From NCBI RefSeq assembly GCF_014637405.1, contig NZ_BMEY01000005.1, forward strand, positions 1 to 64,000: a DNA stretch of 64,000 nucleotides, read 5' to 3'. This document shows, piece after piece, positions 26,101 through 36,621 of the stretch (position 1 is its first letter; each line of letters opens with the position of its first letter). A program made the position numbers and the translations under genes. The DNA is from Ornithinibacillus halotolerans (GTDB lineage Bacteria > Bacillota > Bacilli > Bacillales > Amphibacillaceae). The notes beneath the pieces are model-generated. The model was not told the DNA's origin. It saw nothing but the letters and a program-made list of their open reading frames with translations, and ran no database searches.

Positions 26101-26369
26101 GAGTATTCTTTCTCTGTTCGTAACACATGATATTGTAAGTAATGCTGAAATCTATCTCTCAATTGAACTGAAGCATCTTCATCGGAATAATGTTCAACCT
26201 CTAGTAATTGATGTTTCTCAAGGTAATTTTCGAAGAATTGATTAGACTCTCGACCAACTGCTTCTACTAAATATAAATCATCATCAATGCTTTCAACATG
26301 TTTGATTTGGACGGCTTCTGGCCAGAAAGATGCTCCAACAATTTCACCTTTTTTAAGCAAAAGTAACAC
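23199..26369 (-). CDS. SNF2-type DEAD/DEAH helicase of the BREX cluster (BrxHII/DrmD-like)
   Basis: 1056 residues. Walker A DDPGAGKT (126-133), DEAH (226-229), LLLTATPHKGD and the helicase C-terminal motif MIATDAGGESINLQ with QRMGRIHRIGQ are present. The SF2/SNF2 layout resembles DrmD of DISARM and the BrxHII helicase of type 3 BREX. A long coiled coil lies near residues 900-970. The GTG at 26369 or a TTG at 26360 may be the start; the latter is better spaced from GGGGGTG. It follows pglZ by 18 bases, in the place where type 1 systems usually carry brxL. Confidence 0.85.
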   Translation of the reverse strand: MLLLLKKGEIVGASFWPEAVQIKHVESIDDDLYLVEAVGRESNQFFENYLEKHQLLEVEHYSDEDASVQLRDRFQHYLQYHVLRTEKEYSQSRARGNRNMIPLPHQIEAVYSKMLQAPQVRYLLADDPGAGKTIMSGMLIRELKARNMIRKTLILVPPLVLKQWQAELKEKFNEDFLIITRSYLDASGELNPFDMQQQVIASMYWASREDIKNMIINSQFDLVIVDEAHKMAAYTVGQKKRKVKRTKMFQLGENLLRHTEHALLLTATPHKGDKENFRHLMSLIDHDIFSQLNRSDSILEKSNPYVIRRLKENMVNFDGTPLFPKRTTTTLGFDFSPAESDLYEAVTDYVRHHFNRAKQNNKPNVAFAMMILQRRLSSSVEAIYLSLVRRKERLQKALETGQKVKQMILDYEDYEDSSLEEQELLEEYAEGEYEELDLDELQVEIEMLDQLIRKANVIRQSQNERKYLELEKTLFGASGLLAQGEKILIFTESKDTLNYLEKKLKAYVPEIAKIVGDFSMDRRQEEVEKFRNDVQIMIATDAGGESINLQFCNQMVNYDIPWNPNRLEQRMGRIHRIGQKNEVFVFNLVATNTREGDVLIRLLTKMEQMREDLGQDLVYDFIGEVLEDRQADLSSVMEQAITGREDLDEIIANMEKTLSEEHKRLLELAHSERLDDNFDLPGAKRSFDEVSINSIPNRLYGHFVVDGLKNTRTRLNISADNTTARIDRFPKRIRDFARDQKLMFNFDDSIRFALSSSKVSDSIPMIENDNPLFNLVMKLTAKEMQQAVLPLYEVKASVPEAMTVELNQVTVVDGNGRELEQKLMLTGKRANGEFIQISPYILFNESLDVTNTYNIEEQDIKRHVIKHARKLLKSIQRKREDYANRKRVFLRKSFEDQMETLQERLKKYQEENVEGKNSALINQTYAQIDEMEDRSKERLTEIDRQRSIQLKPIKRVAQFKVKPNGIENGRVIPEDYLSMIEAHELKQGRLNVRVQQAFGLVDFISEEVDGDNRLIVVTNDIHQFKQQMIEEDYQAIKSRVFVYEIRENEIIEHLLN

Positions 26370-26387
26370 CCCCGTTTCCTTTTTGAC

Positions 26388-28880
26388 TTAATATAATGCC
26401 TCATATAATCGTAAGGTAAATTCTTCTTCCAAGTATGGCTCATTACCTTTCTTGGTCACAGTCTCTACTCTTAAGATACATGTTTCACCTATCTTGTAAT
26501 GCTTTTCGACTAAGTTAAATATTACTTGCCTATTACGGTCGCGATTTTCTCCCTTTAGATCAAATACGAGTTCTACTTCATTAGAGATTCGTTCATCACC
26601 TTGGTAAAAAGCTATATTTACTTTTCGTGAAGTAAAGTTGTCTGTAATACTTTGCTCTTGATAGAAAGAAACCGGAATACGGTAATTTGTAATCACTTTA
26701 TTAATCATTGCAACTGCAATGTCAACAGGTTTTCCTGCTTCAATACGACGGTAATCTATTAATGGGACAACCGCTTCCTGTGGTAAGGCTCCACCATGAA
26801 TAAACTGAAGGCCTCCACCAGTTTTAAATCTATTAATACTTTTCGCCAAAACAACTTCAACATTTTGTAATGGCGTTTGTCGTTCCGTTAACTTAATCGA
26901 TCCTTCAGGAGTTGATAAATTGTGTCCGATAGCAAAACGACGATTATGATTCATAACTTGTCCTTCAACAGCTGGAATCTTGCCATGGCTTTCAATTTGT
27001 TTAAATTGGAATAAAAATCCATGATCTGCTGTGATAAAAATACGTTTCGCTTGAAGACGTGACAATCGATCAACTGCATATTCTAAATCCGAAATCGCTT
27101 GATGTACCGCTCTATATGTCTCCCGTTCTGACTTTGCCGAATCACCAAGAGCGTCTATGTGATCATGATATAAATATACTAATCTTTTACCTTTCAACAC
27201 TTGGTCAACTTCACTTGTTTTCATATCTAAAAGTTCCTTTAACTTCAACACTTCAGAATGTGGCTCAACTGACTGTAAAATGCGACGTCGATTATCGAGG
27301 CCTTTCGTCGATTGTCCATCAGCCAAGATACCTTTCTTTTCATCTGCTTCAAGTTCCTTATGAGGTAATAGAGATGCCATCCCTAATTGCGTATATGTTG
27401 GATAACTTGCTACCATAGGAATAATACTTGATTTTCCGTTTTCTCGTTCTTTTAATTTTTCATAAAGTTCATATGCAGCCTCATATCGCAAAGCATCTGA
27501 TATAATAACGAATATTCTTGTCTGTTCCTTTTCCAAGATAGGAAGAATTACCTTAGAAAAGAATGTTCGTTGAGGCATTAGTTTGGATACATATCCATCT
27601 TGAATTCTGAAATTCATTTCCTCTGATATTCGACGTAGGTATTCATTTTCGTACCAATTTGTTAAGTAATTAGCAATTACTTCAAGCATTTCTTTCGCAT
27701 CAAGACGTGTAAAATGATGCATAAAATGGCGGTAGGCATGATCGATCTCATATAGATATTTTGTATAATTTTCATAAAAATCTTCATGTTGCTGGATACG
27801 ATTGACAACAGGTCTGAGCTTTTCAATCCGAATTGCTTCAAATAGAGTTTCATAAAGAGCTTTTAGTTTACCTTTTGACCCCCAATACGTTTGTAAACGT
27901 TCCTCTATTAATGATAGCCGTTCATCTACATGGATTGTTTGATGAATCAATTCATCGATACATTTTTCAATGATAAGTGCATCAACAACCGGGAATGTTT
28001 CAGCTAACTGGTAGTTTTCAATATCGCGCTTTAATAACACATCTCTTACTTGATGCACTTTTTCCCATTCTTTAATATGTTCTTCAAATTTTTCTCCATC
28101 GTGCTGTAACCACTCTTCAACGAATAATGCACAAATGTTAGGTGATGACGATGCCCATCGAGACTCCCAATCCTCAACGGTAAAACCAGCTCTCTGGCGA
28201 AAATGTTGGTAGATAAGGACATTCAGAAGTTGTAACAACGGTTCATTATCTCGTTCTAAAGAAACACCAAAATGGCGTCCAATAGATTCTAAAGTTCGTT
28301 CTAATGAATAGTTACGTTCTAATTGTTTTAACAACTCATTTTCTTCCATATATAACCCATTTAAAAGCAGTTGACGTGTAATCATACGTATATCGGGTAC
28401 AGAGGCCTTTACTAAAACAGCCATCATACTTAGTTCGAAATGATAGTTATCGGAGTCCTTAGGCAATATTTTACTCAATCGTCTTTTCCGATCTTTACTA
28501 TCAAAGAACAAAGAATATTGTTCCATCATTGGACGTAATACCTGATCCGATACTTGTAATGTTTCTGATAACATCGCAGTTTCATCTGCTTTAAATTCAG
28601 CACTGTATAATAAGATATCCAACAACATATTATCTGCATCTTCCGGTCTTGGCCCATCGGTATAGATTAAAAATGATTGATTTGGTTTCTCTAGTTCTAT
28701 TTCAACTTTTAATTGGAAAAAGTTACGCTCATCTACACACCTTACTTCTACCTCATCTAATTGTTCTTTAAGTTCTTCCACATCCACTTGAGCTTGTGCA
28801 TCATACCAAAATACAATAGCACGCCCTTTTGTTTCTTTCTCTTGCTGTATTTTTTCTTGTAATTTCTCTATTACATTCAT
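26388..28880 (-). CDS. pglZ: BREX phosphatase-like protein PglZ (type A)
   Basis: 830 residues from the ATG at 28880, 8 bases after GAGG. The alkaline-phosphatase-type PglZ domain is shown by RIFVIISDALRYEAAYELYE and later RIFITADHGFLFQ, where the D and DH residues coordinate metal. The large helical N-terminus (about 1-400) is typical of type A PglZ. PglZ is essential for BREX phage exclusion and modification in studied systems; its substrate is not firmly known. It lies between pglX and the helicase. Confidence 0.9.
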   Translation of the reverse strand: MNVIEKLQEKIQQEKETKGRAIVFWYDAQAQVDVEELKEQLDEVEVRCVDERNFFQLKVEIELEKPNQSFLIYTDGPRPEDADNMLLDILLYSAEFKADETAMLSETLQVSDQVLRPMMEQYSLFFDSKDRKRRLSKILPKDSDNYHFELSMMAVLVKASVPDIRMITRQLLLNGLYMEENELLKQLERNYSLERTLESIGRHFGVSLERDNEPLLQLLNVLIYQHFRQRAGFTVEDWESRWASSSPNICALFVEEWLQHDGEKFEEHIKEWEKVHQVRDVLLKRDIENYQLAETFPVVDALIIEKCIDELIHQTIHVDERLSLIEERLQTYWGSKGKLKALYETLFEAIRIEKLRPVVNRIQQHEDFYENYTKYLYEIDHAYRHFMHHFTRLDAKEMLEVIANYLTNWYENEYLRRISEEMNFRIQDGYVSKLMPQRTFFSKVILPILEKEQTRIFVIISDALRYEAAYELYEKLKERENGKSSIIPMVASYPTYTQLGMASLLPHKELEADEKKGILADGQSTKGLDNRRRILQSVEPHSEVLKLKELLDMKTSEVDQVLKGKRLVYLYHDHIDALGDSAKSERETYRAVHQAISDLEYAVDRLSRLQAKRIFITADHGFLFQFKQIESHGKIPAVEGQVMNHNRRFAIGHNLSTPEGSIKLTERQTPLQNVEVVLAKSINRFKTGGGLQFIHGGALPQEAVVPLIDYRRIEAGKPVDIAVAMINKVITNYRIPVSFYQEQSITDNFTSRKVNIAFYQGDERISNEVELVFDLKGENRDRNRQVIFNLVEKHYKIGETCILRVETVTKKGNEPYLEEEFTLRLYEALY

Positions 28881-28929
28881 GGCTTCCACCTCGTTATGTA
28901 AAGAGAAAGAGGGAAGATCCCTCTTTCTG

Positions 28930-31900
28930 TTATTTAATCTTTGCTAGAACTTTATCGAATTTGGCATAGTTGACTTTCACACCGTCATCTAAATCAATTT
29001 CGATTGGTTCATTTGCATATACTGCTAAATGCTTATCAAATTCCTGGAGTTCTTCTATCTTCTTTTGATAAGATATTTTAGCTTTTTCAAGGTTACGTCT
29101 ATCTGTAGCAGATAGACTTGGGTTCGCTAACCGTGTATCGATCATTTCAATCTCATTTTGATATTTCGCTTGAATCTCCTGCAAATGATCAAAACGAATC
29201 GTTGCCATCGTATCAGGCTGATATCGATGCATATAAATTAGCGTCCGTAATCCTTTTTGTTTACCAGAATCAACTAACCAATAAATTGGTCGTTTTTGAT
29301 ATGTTTTACAATGCTCCTTGAAGAATTCATCTAAGAAATAACGTCGTAACCGTTCTTCTGGCGATTCATTCTTTTTCATTTTTAATGATTCAGCTAACCA
29401 GCGCATATTTTCGTCTACCGTATCTGGGCTAAAGGCAACGGATAAAAACTCTCTTAGACGGACAATGATATCATTTTCAAAATAGTGGTCATCTGTTAAG
29501 AGAATAAGACCATTGGGATTTGGCTTAAAAGTCTTATACTTTGATTCATTAAAGTCACCACCTGCATAAGTTAGTCCTTTAATATCTAGAGAATAACGCC
29601 CAACAATACATCCAATAAAATAAGATAGAAATGATCTAGTATCTCTTTCTCTATCAGCTTTATTGATTGAAATAAGTTTATCTTCTAATTCAGGTGAAAT
29701 TTCTTTTTCTAAACCATATGTTTCAATTATAATTCTATTTAACTCTTCTTCATTCTCTTTTACTTCGTTAAATCGATAACTTGATTCTTCTTCCCATTTC
29801 ACATAGGCTTTTTCTATATAATTAATGTTTTTTAATTTCCAATAAAGTAGCGGATGCATTATAAAATCCCATGATGTTTCAAATGTGTCCCAATCTTCCT
29901 TCGATAGTGCTATGCACTCTGAAACTAAATCATATAATATCTGTTCTTCATATTTTTTATATGGTACTTTTGCAATTGCACCGGGATTAAAATCTAACGT
30001 AGGTGCGATCAAACTTAAAAACATCATTCCCACTTTAGAATTACAAACTCCCATAGCATAAAGTAAATCTTCTCTATTATCCGAAAAGCACATAGGACCT
30101 TTAGAGTCAAAAATAAAACCCGGTTCATTATATCTAAAAGAAATATTTCCTGAAGTCAAAGCTGACCAACTTATACCACTTTTGAAGTAATATTCTGGAT
30201 TTACAATTCTTCCTCCACTAGCACCTTTTGCAGCTTCTCTGATTTCCTCTCCATCATTTTTCCAATTAACAATGTATTCTCTATTACCATACCATTTTCT
30301 CCATGCTCCACCTTTATTATAGGGAAACCATTTTAATCTAGATTTAACGGCGTCTTCTCTATTATTAATATTAAATCCAATATTCTCGTAGTTTACTTCC
30401 CACCAATATCTTAGAAATCTAGTATTATCAGTAGTAGACAATCCAGCTTTTGGTTCAACGATATCCTTCAGCATTCCTTCATGTTTAAAAATCTTACTTG
30501 CTTTTTCACTAGCCCAATAAGCTATAGGTGAACCAGGTATATCGGAGAAAGTTATCGATTCACTTTTATAACGATAATCTACATTTGAGTTTTTAGAAGC
30601 AGCATGTAATTTTTGAGGTTGAAGAGAAGCCCCCTTAAATTCAGCTAATCTTATGTAATCTCCATTGGTATTTTGATGTTGCTTTTGCAAAACAAAAGTA
30701 CATATAGGCACTGTAGCTTCCTCAAATGCAGAATATTCAAGTTGTACTAAACTTGAAATTGTCACATTACTTAAAATAGATTTACGTAATTTTTCATACG
30801 AGGATAAAAACATCCATGTATATGGTGTCATCAATGCATTAAAACCATTCTTTTTAGTCATCTGTAATGTTTTATAGATAAAAGATGAATAAAGATCCGT
30901 TTTATAATCATCATAATGTTCTTTCATAAACTTTCTTAGTACAGTATTGTATTTATTATGATAAGGAGGATTAGTTACAACCACATCATATTTTTGATAC
31001 AACAAATACGCTTGTTTAAGAACAGGTAATAGCCTTTCTTTTAATTCCCGAAAATAGGATTCTTCAATTAAATCGTTTTGTCGATTTTTAAATTTATATA
31101 TTCGAACAATCCACTCTTTATATGGAATTTTAATAGGATTAATTAATGAACCAAACTGCTTCCCATTTTCAAATTGACTCATTAATTCGTTAATTAGTGA
31201 TTTTTCGGTTTCATTCTTCACAAAATAATCGATTGCTTCTTCAGATAATGTTTTGTCTGAATCAACAATTTCGTATACATTTAGCTTTGGTGTTTCACCT
31301 TTACGACTTAACCTAGAAATAAAACGCGGTTGTTTTTCCGCCGCCTTCATCAACAAAGCAAAATTTGCAATTTGCTGCGCACGTTTGTCAATGTCTAATC
31401 CATATATGTTATTTTCTAAGATTAACTGAGGGATTTCTCTTGATGGATACCCAGCTTCTTCATACATATCGTATAACATATCGAAGGCATAAAGTAAGAT
31501 ATGACCTGATCCACAAGCAGGATCCATAATTTTCAAATCTTCCAATGAATCAAATTCTGGATATAAATGATGGTTTTCTTCGTGTTTTAAATAATACTCC
31601 CAATGCTTTGCTAACTGATTATCTTCATACTTTTCATCGTATAGTTTTCCTAATGAATTTTGTACCATATACTGTACAATCCACTTAGGCGTAAATAATT
31701 GGGTAACAACTGGTAAATCTTCCTTTTTTACAGCAGTGTTTTTAAGACCCCCAACTTTCTCTTTCTTCTCTGACATGTAATATTGATAAAGCCAGCCTAA
31801 TACTTCCACATTATCTTTTTGAGTGCCATCTTCTTGTACTTGATAAAAGTTCTCATCGGATAATTCATTGACAATCTTTCGGATGATGGATTCCTGATCC

Positions 31901-32445
31901 AATAAATAATCGGGAAGTAATAACTCCGTATAATCTTCAATTCTTTCAAATAGAAATGGTAGCAATTGATTTAATGCATTACATTGCGCAATAAACAGTT
32001 TCCGGTAAGCTTGTTCATTATCTCCTTTATGAATTAAATCTTTTATTTGTTTTTCATCTATATCCAAATTCATCGTTTCATATTGAAGCAAGATATCCGG
32101 TTCGTTCTTACCAGAGCTACTGGATAGAACATTTACGCGGTCAGGTAAGTAGTTATTTACTTCCATATACCGAATCGCTATAATCCGGTTAAACCACGTA
32201 TAAGCCACTTCCTCAATTAATTGTTCATAACCAACCGTATTTAAACGGTTTTGTAGTGTCCGTAAGGCGTGCTTTAGGTCTTGAGGAAATGTCTTGCCAT
32301 TGACAATTAATTGTCCATAATTCTCTTCAATTGTTAGCTCAGAATTTTCTTTCGTAATCCCATATTGTTCTGCCTTCAATGCCACTTTTTCAAGTAAGTC
32401 ACGTCTCGCTTCTACAGCAAATTTTTTTAACTCTGTTTTATTCAT
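28930..32445 (-). CDS. pglX: BREX adenine-specific DNA methyltransferase PglX
   Basis: 1171 residues. It opens MNKTELKKFAVEARRDLLEK, the usual BREX-1 PglX start. The SAM-binding motif is DPACGSGHILLYAFDM and the catalytic motif is NPPY within YDVVVTNPPYHNKYN. A target-recognition and helical C-terminus follow. PglX methylates a non-palindromic adenine site to mark self DNA. The reading frame is full length and unbroken, unlike phase-variable pglX genes. It lies 51 bases downstream of brxC. Confidence 0.93.
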   Translation of the reverse strand: MNKTELKKFAVEARRDLLEKVALKAEQYGITKENSELTIEENYGQLIVNGKTFPQDLKHALRTLQNRLNTVGYEQLIEEVAYTWFNRIIAIRYMEVNNYLPDRVNVLSSSSGKNEPDILLQYETMNLDIDEKQIKDLIHKGDNEQAYRKLFIAQCNALNQLLPFLFERIEDYTELLLPDYLLDQESIIRKIVNELSDENFYQVQEDGTQKDNVEVLGWLYQYYMSEKKEKVGGLKNTAVKKEDLPVVTQLFTPKWIVQYMVQNSLGKLYDEKYEDNQLAKHWEYYLKHEENHHLYPEFDSLEDLKIMDPACGSGHILLYAFDMLYDMYEEAGYPSREIPQLILENNIYGLDIDKRAQQIANFALLMKAAEKQPRFISRLSRKGETPKLNVYEIVDSDKTLSEEAIDYFVKNETEKSLINELMSQFENGKQFGSLINPIKIPYKEWIVRIYKFKNRQNDLIEESYFRELKERLLPVLKQAYLLYQKYDVVVTNPPYHNKYNTVLRKFMKEHYDDYKTDLYSSFIYKTLQMTKKNGFNALMTPYTWMFLSSYEKLRKSILSNVTISSLVQLEYSAFEEATVPICTFVLQKQHQNTNGDYIRLAEFKGASLQPQKLHAASKNSNVDYRYKSESITFSDIPGSPIAYWASEKASKIFKHEGMLKDIVEPKAGLSTTDNTRFLRYWWEVNYENIGFNINNREDAVKSRLKWFPYNKGGAWRKWYGNREYIVNWKNDGEEIREAAKGASGGRIVNPEYYFKSGISWSALTSGNISFRYNEPGFIFDSKGPMCFSDNREDLLYAMGVCNSKVGMMFLSLIAPTLDFNPGAIAKVPYKKYEEQILYDLVSECIALSKEDWDTFETSWDFIMHPLLYWKLKNINYIEKAYVKWEEESSYRFNEVKENEEELNRIIIETYGLEKEISPELEDKLISINKADRERDTRSFLSYFIGCIVGRYSLDIKGLTYAGGDFNESKYKTFKPNPNGLILLTDDHYFENDIIVRLREFLSVAFSPDTVDENMRWLAESLKMKKNESPEERLRRYFLDEFFKEHCKTYQKRPIYWLVDSGKQKGLRTLIYMHRYQPDTMATIRFDHLQEIQAKYQNEIEMIDTRLANPSLSATDRRNLEKAKISYQKKIEELQEFDKHLAVYANEPIEIDLDDGVKVNYAKFDKVLAKIK

Positions 32446-32496
32446 TTACTTCACCCCTACTATGTAGAGGAGCAGATAATATACCTGCTCCTGAAT

Positions 32497-35400
32497 TTAA
32501 GCTTTCACAAAGTAATGCGTCTGCAATTCCTTTAATAATTCTCGTTTTAGCGAATCAACTGCACGTTCCAAGTCTTCTTCCGTTTCAATTGTATCTACAC
32601 GACTGAAAAACTTATCATACAGGTCTTTACCTGTAATTGGTTTTGGATCTCTTTCTACTGAATCTGTTTCTTCTCTTATTTCTTTCAACATTTGTCGTGC
32701 TTTTGATTTTGTCGAGTCAACCAGTTCACCAAGCTGTTGTTGATTAATACGAGCGCTTGAAATGCGTTCACTGTTCTTTATCTTTTCATATAGTTGAGTT
32801 GCACGGTCTATTCTCGACTGAATATAAGCTGTAATTGTCTCATATTGGGAGTATTGTTCATATAAATCTTTTAATTGCCCCATTGATTTATCAGATTGAA
32901 CCAAAACAGCTTGTTTTTGTTTGTCTGTTTCTTCTTGGATGATGTTCTTTAAATCATCTGTTAACTTTGGTAATTGACTAATATCTTTCGATGGTTCTTC
33001 TTGCAATAAAATTTGTTTCATTCGTTGAGCAATATCTTGCAGTTCTTCATTATGAATAATTTCTAAGTCCTGTTGATGATTTTTTAGAACTTGAACTGCT
33101 TCATCAAACTTTACAATTGGATTTCCTTCATAGAATCCTTGAAGCATTTCGATAATATCAAACCATTCCTCCATATCATCTTCAAATTGAATGAAAGTCC
33201 GACAGAATTGTTCTGGGTCACGTATCGATAACAATTTTTGTGTATCTGTTACGACTCGTCGAATGTGACTTTCACCAGGATATGGATAGTCACTAGTAGG
33301 ATCTTGTTGACGTCTTCTTTCACGAATCTTCTCAATCGGCTCAACAAACTCCTCATGTACTTTTTCACGGATGATTTCTTCATACGCATCGTACGTATCG
33401 AAAATCTGTGTTAACGAGAAGAAATCACGCACTAGTACAATAAGTTCCTGTTTAACTTGTCCATCCATCTCAACAATTGGCATTACGACAATCCGATCAC
33501 GTTCAGATATCCTTTCCAATCTATCGTAGAACCTTTCTGAATTCGGATTAAATGGTTCACCTGCATAAGTAAATCGGACTTTTCCTGCATTCATCAGGCC
33601 TAACAAGATACCAATTGTGTCTTGTTCTTCCCATCCATAAGGCACTGCTTCATATTTTTGTACAATCTCTTTTAATGTTCGTTGATCATGATAACGTTCC
33701 AGTTCTTCGATAAAGACTTTTACTTCATCGACTGCATTTTTATTTACATCACTGAAAAGGTTTTGTTGTCCTAAATTTTCCGCAACCTGTTGCCATTCTT
33801 GTTTACTATTTCTAAAAGAGATTGGTTCTTCTATATAATGAAATTTTGTAAATGTATTTCGAATGAGCATATCCATTGCTTGATTCACTTTATGTTCAAA
33901 ATCTCCATTAAAGTCTCGGCGCTGACTATGGATATAGAATTCCGCATTTTCACATGCTTTAGCTAACAATTCTTCTGCTTTTTGAGAATACTCATCCACT
34001 TCTGCTAGTTTTGCTTCAAAAATCCGTTTCTGTTGTTGCGTTGTAGTACTCGATTGTTTTCGACGAACATAACTGTCAACTTGTTGGATATATGCTAATG
34101 CTTTTTCTGCTTCTGCCACGTATTCTTTATCTAATAAAATAATCAGATGACCAGAATTCGCTTGCAGTGCTGCCTCCGAATCCGTCATTCCTTCTGTATA
34201 CACTTGCATTGTTAATTCATGATTCATTTGACCCTTCACATAATTATCGAAGCGTTTATTATAATCAAAGTGTTTGGTTAGTTCATTATGTTTGTATTCG
34301 TATTTTGGATGACGATACATCACGTTGAAAAACAGATTTGCTAACCGCTCTTTAACTGCAGCTGAATTATAATCTTCCGCACGTATTTCACGATTAATTT
34401 CTTGTTCTTCATCGGATAAGAAAGAATAGGTTCCATCAGCATGTTGCTCAATGAACATCGCAGTTTGCAGACGGTTTAATGATTCTTTGATCTTATACTC
34501 TAAAGGCTGACGTTCGTCATATACCGTCTCCACCATCAAGGTAGCAATATTACTTGGAGTGGATTTGATTGCATCTATTCCTTTTATTAAATAGAGAACT
34601 TGTAATACTTGTACATCATATTCTGTTAATCCCTCGTCATTTCTGGCACGGTCTGCTGCTCTTGCAATCGTGCTTGTAATGGATGATTCTAAATAATCTC
34701 GAATTGATGGATAAAATTCAGCCATGGTGACCATATTGTCTACATTTTCACTCGCATTTAGTTGAGCTGCTTCTTGAAAAGCTTTTAGTAATGACCGTTC
34801 ACCACGTGATGTATGTTGTCCTCCCTCACCTAGGTTACGAATCTTTGTAAAAATCATTTGTAATAATTCGATTTGATAAGGAACAAATGGATAAAAGGAA
34901 ACAAATTCATCGATGCTACGATAACCTGAACGGAGTTGAGTGTTTTTTGGATCAAAAGCTAATCGATTTTGAATTAGTTTTCCTTCTTGGTCATGTATGG
35001 TTTTTAGTGTATCTTCTCCAACTTCTGTTTTCTCTAAGAGACGCTTTTTAATCACCTCATCGGTATTCGCACTTGATAGGTTAATTTTTGTTTCAAAGCG
35101 ACCTTGAATTTTCGAAAAGTCCTTTGTACTATCTAAGTCTGATACAGTTGCTTCTAGCTTTTCTTGTGATGTAACAATAACCCAAGCTTGTCCTTGACAC
35201 AAATCACCCAATTTTTCTGTAATCGTTTGTAGATTTAGCATTAAGCTCGTATTATTACCGATATATTGTCCAATTTCATCCGCTAGGAACACAATGCGAT
35301 AATCTGGGCCTTGTTTTTTACAATAATCGGCAACTAGTTCCGCTACACGTTGTGCATCAATCGAAAACCATTCTCTACTTACATCAAAAAAAGTTTCAGC

Positions 35401-36060
35401 TGTATCCCGATCGTATCCTACTGTTTCTAATGCTTGAATTACCTTCTTTTTACGTAGTAATATTTTTAATCGGAATTCTTCCCACGGTTTACCATTTTGG
35501 TCAAAAATCGCTTGTTTAAATTCCTCATACTTTCCATCTTCATCTAATTGGCGTTCCATTTCTGCAACCCAAAGTGTATCAGAATACCCTAAATGGTTAT
35601 TAAACACTCGTAGAAACACCTCAATGATACGTTCTTTTTCAGCATCTTTTGACGAAGAGGTGGAACGCGAATCAATATTAAATAGTAATGCATCTGTTTT
35701 TTTCTCAGATACCTTTTTCATCATGTTAAGTAATTCTTGATTATTGGTCTTGTCTTCAAAATATTCGGCAGGAGTTTTTCCGGCAATGGATTGATTATGT
35801 AATAAATAAGATAGAATCTTTAGGAAGTGAGATTTACCAGATCCAAAGAAACCTGAAATCCAAACACCTACTTTTGTTGAAGGCTGGTCATATACTGCTA
35901 AATAATTTCGATAGAATCGTTCTAAGTAATGTTCACTTTCTTCTGTCAGTACATATTCATCTAATTCTGTTTTTACTACCTCTTCGTCCACTTGCTCTGC
36001 TTGAACAACATTGTTAATTGGACGAAAAATATCTTTTTTAAATAGTTCTTTAATTTGCAT
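32497..36060 (-). CDS. brxC: BREX P-loop ATPase BrxC
   Basis: 1187 residues. Walker A GFFGSGKS (70-77) lies in the typical BrxC context VGVWISGFFGSGKSHFLK, with a Walker B-like VFLADEIGQYIG. Helical regions fill the remainder. BrxC (PglY-related) is a core component of all BREX types and probably forms an ATP-driven complex with BrxB and PglZ. Start ATG at 36060, 12 bases after brxB. Confidence 0.93.
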   Translation of the reverse strand: MQIKELFKKDIFRPINNVVQAEQVDEEVVKTELDEYVLTEESEHYLERFYRNYLAVYDQPSTKVGVWISGFFGSGKSHFLKILSYLLHNQSIAGKTPAEYFEDKTNNQELLNMMKKVSEKKTDALLFNIDSRSTSSSKDAEKERIIEVFLRVFNNHLGYSDTLWVAEMERQLDEDGKYEEFKQAIFDQNGKPWEEFRLKILLRKKKVIQALETVGYDRDTAETFFDVSREWFSIDAQRVAELVADYCKKQGPDYRIVFLADEIGQYIGNNTSLMLNLQTITEKLGDLCQGQAWVIVTSQEKLEATVSDLDSTKDFSKIQGRFETKINLSSANTDEVIKKRLLEKTEVGEDTLKTIHDQEGKLIQNRLAFDPKNTQLRSGYRSIDEFVSFYPFVPYQIELLQMIFTKIRNLGEGGQHTSRGERSLLKAFQEAAQLNASENVDNMVTMAEFYPSIRDYLESSITSTIARAADRARNDEGLTEYDVQVLQVLYLIKGIDAIKSTPSNIATLMVETVYDERQPLEYKIKESLNRLQTAMFIEQHADGTYSFLSDEEQEINREIRAEDYNSAAVKERLANLFFNVMYRHPKYEYKHNELTKHFDYNKRFDNYVKGQMNHELTMQVYTEGMTDSEAALQANSGHLIILLDKEYVAEAEKALAYIQQVDSYVRRKQSSTTTQQQKRIFEAKLAEVDEYSQKAEELLAKACENAEFYIHSQRRDFNGDFEHKVNQAMDMLIRNTFTKFHYIEEPISFRNSKQEWQQVAENLGQQNLFSDVNKNAVDEVKVFIEELERYHDQRTLKEIVQKYEAVPYGWEEQDTIGILLGLMNAGKVRFTYAGEPFNPNSERFYDRLERISERDRIVVMPIVEMDGQVKQELIVLVRDFFSLTQIFDTYDAYEEIIREKVHEEFVEPIEKIRERRRQQDPTSDYPYPGESHIRRVVTDTQKLLSIRDPEQFCRTFIQFEDDMEEWFDIIEMLQGFYEGNPIVKFDEAVQVLKNHQQDLEIIHNEELQDIAQRMKQILLQEEPSKDISQLPKLTDDLKNIIQEETDKQKQAVLVQSDKSMGQLKDLYEQYSQYETITAYIQSRIDRATQLYEKIKNSERISSARINQQQLGELVDSTKSKARQMLKEIREETDSVERDPKPITGKDLYDKFFSRVDTIETEEDLERAVDSLKRELLKELQTHYFVKA

Positions 36061-36072
36061 CCCTTTCCCCCC

Positions 36073-36621
36073 TTAGGAAATACGTGATAATTGATAGTCG
36101 TCTTCATAGTCTAAAATGCCAAATAGTTTTAGCCTCAGCCCTGTAAATTCACCTGGATAAAACAATATAATTGGCTTTTTATAGCCTTTACTGGAAACAA
36201 TTTTTAGTAATTGACTTGAGCGTAGAAACGGGTGAGCGGTACCAACACCTGTAATAAAAATTAAATCTGCCTCCTCCGTTTTTTCTTTAAACTGTTGGAA
36301 CATAATATTACCTTCATTTAAAATCGGGTCGATGACATCTATTAATCCACGCATCCCTTCACTTTCTGTTAACTCATATAGTTCTTCTAGTTCATCTTCG
36401 TCAAAGAATGAAAGTAAAAATTCAAACAGATTTACTTCCTTTATCTTATGGGGCGTGCGTTTCAACATATTTTTTACATAAACACGCACTTGCAGCTCAT
36501 CTTTCGCTGGATAATCCAATACAAAATGAGGAATATCACTCCCAATCCCTTTTGGTTGGGTGAATCCGTCTTGGTTAATTCGCTTTTCCATTTGTTCTAA
36601 TCGTTCATATGTAGACTTCAT
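36073..36621 (-). CDS. brxB: BREX protein BrxB (DUF1788)
   Basis: 182 residues. It contains the DUF1788 landmarks IPHFVLDYPAKDELQVRVYV, LIFITGVGTAHPFLRSS and ILFYPGEFTGLRLKLFGIL. BrxB bridges other BREX components; no enzymatic motif is seen. Its ATG overlaps the brxA stop (ATGA), implying coupled translation. Confidence 0.9.
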   Translation of the reverse strand: MKSTYERLEQMEKRINQDGFTQPKGIGSDIPHFVLDYPAKDELQVRVYVKNMLKRTPHKIKEVNLFEFLLSFFDEDELEELYELTESEGMRGLIDVIDPILNEGNIMFQQFKEKTEEADLIFITGVGTAHPFLRSSQLLKIVSSKGYKKPIILFYPGEFTGLRLKLFGILDYEDDYQLSRIS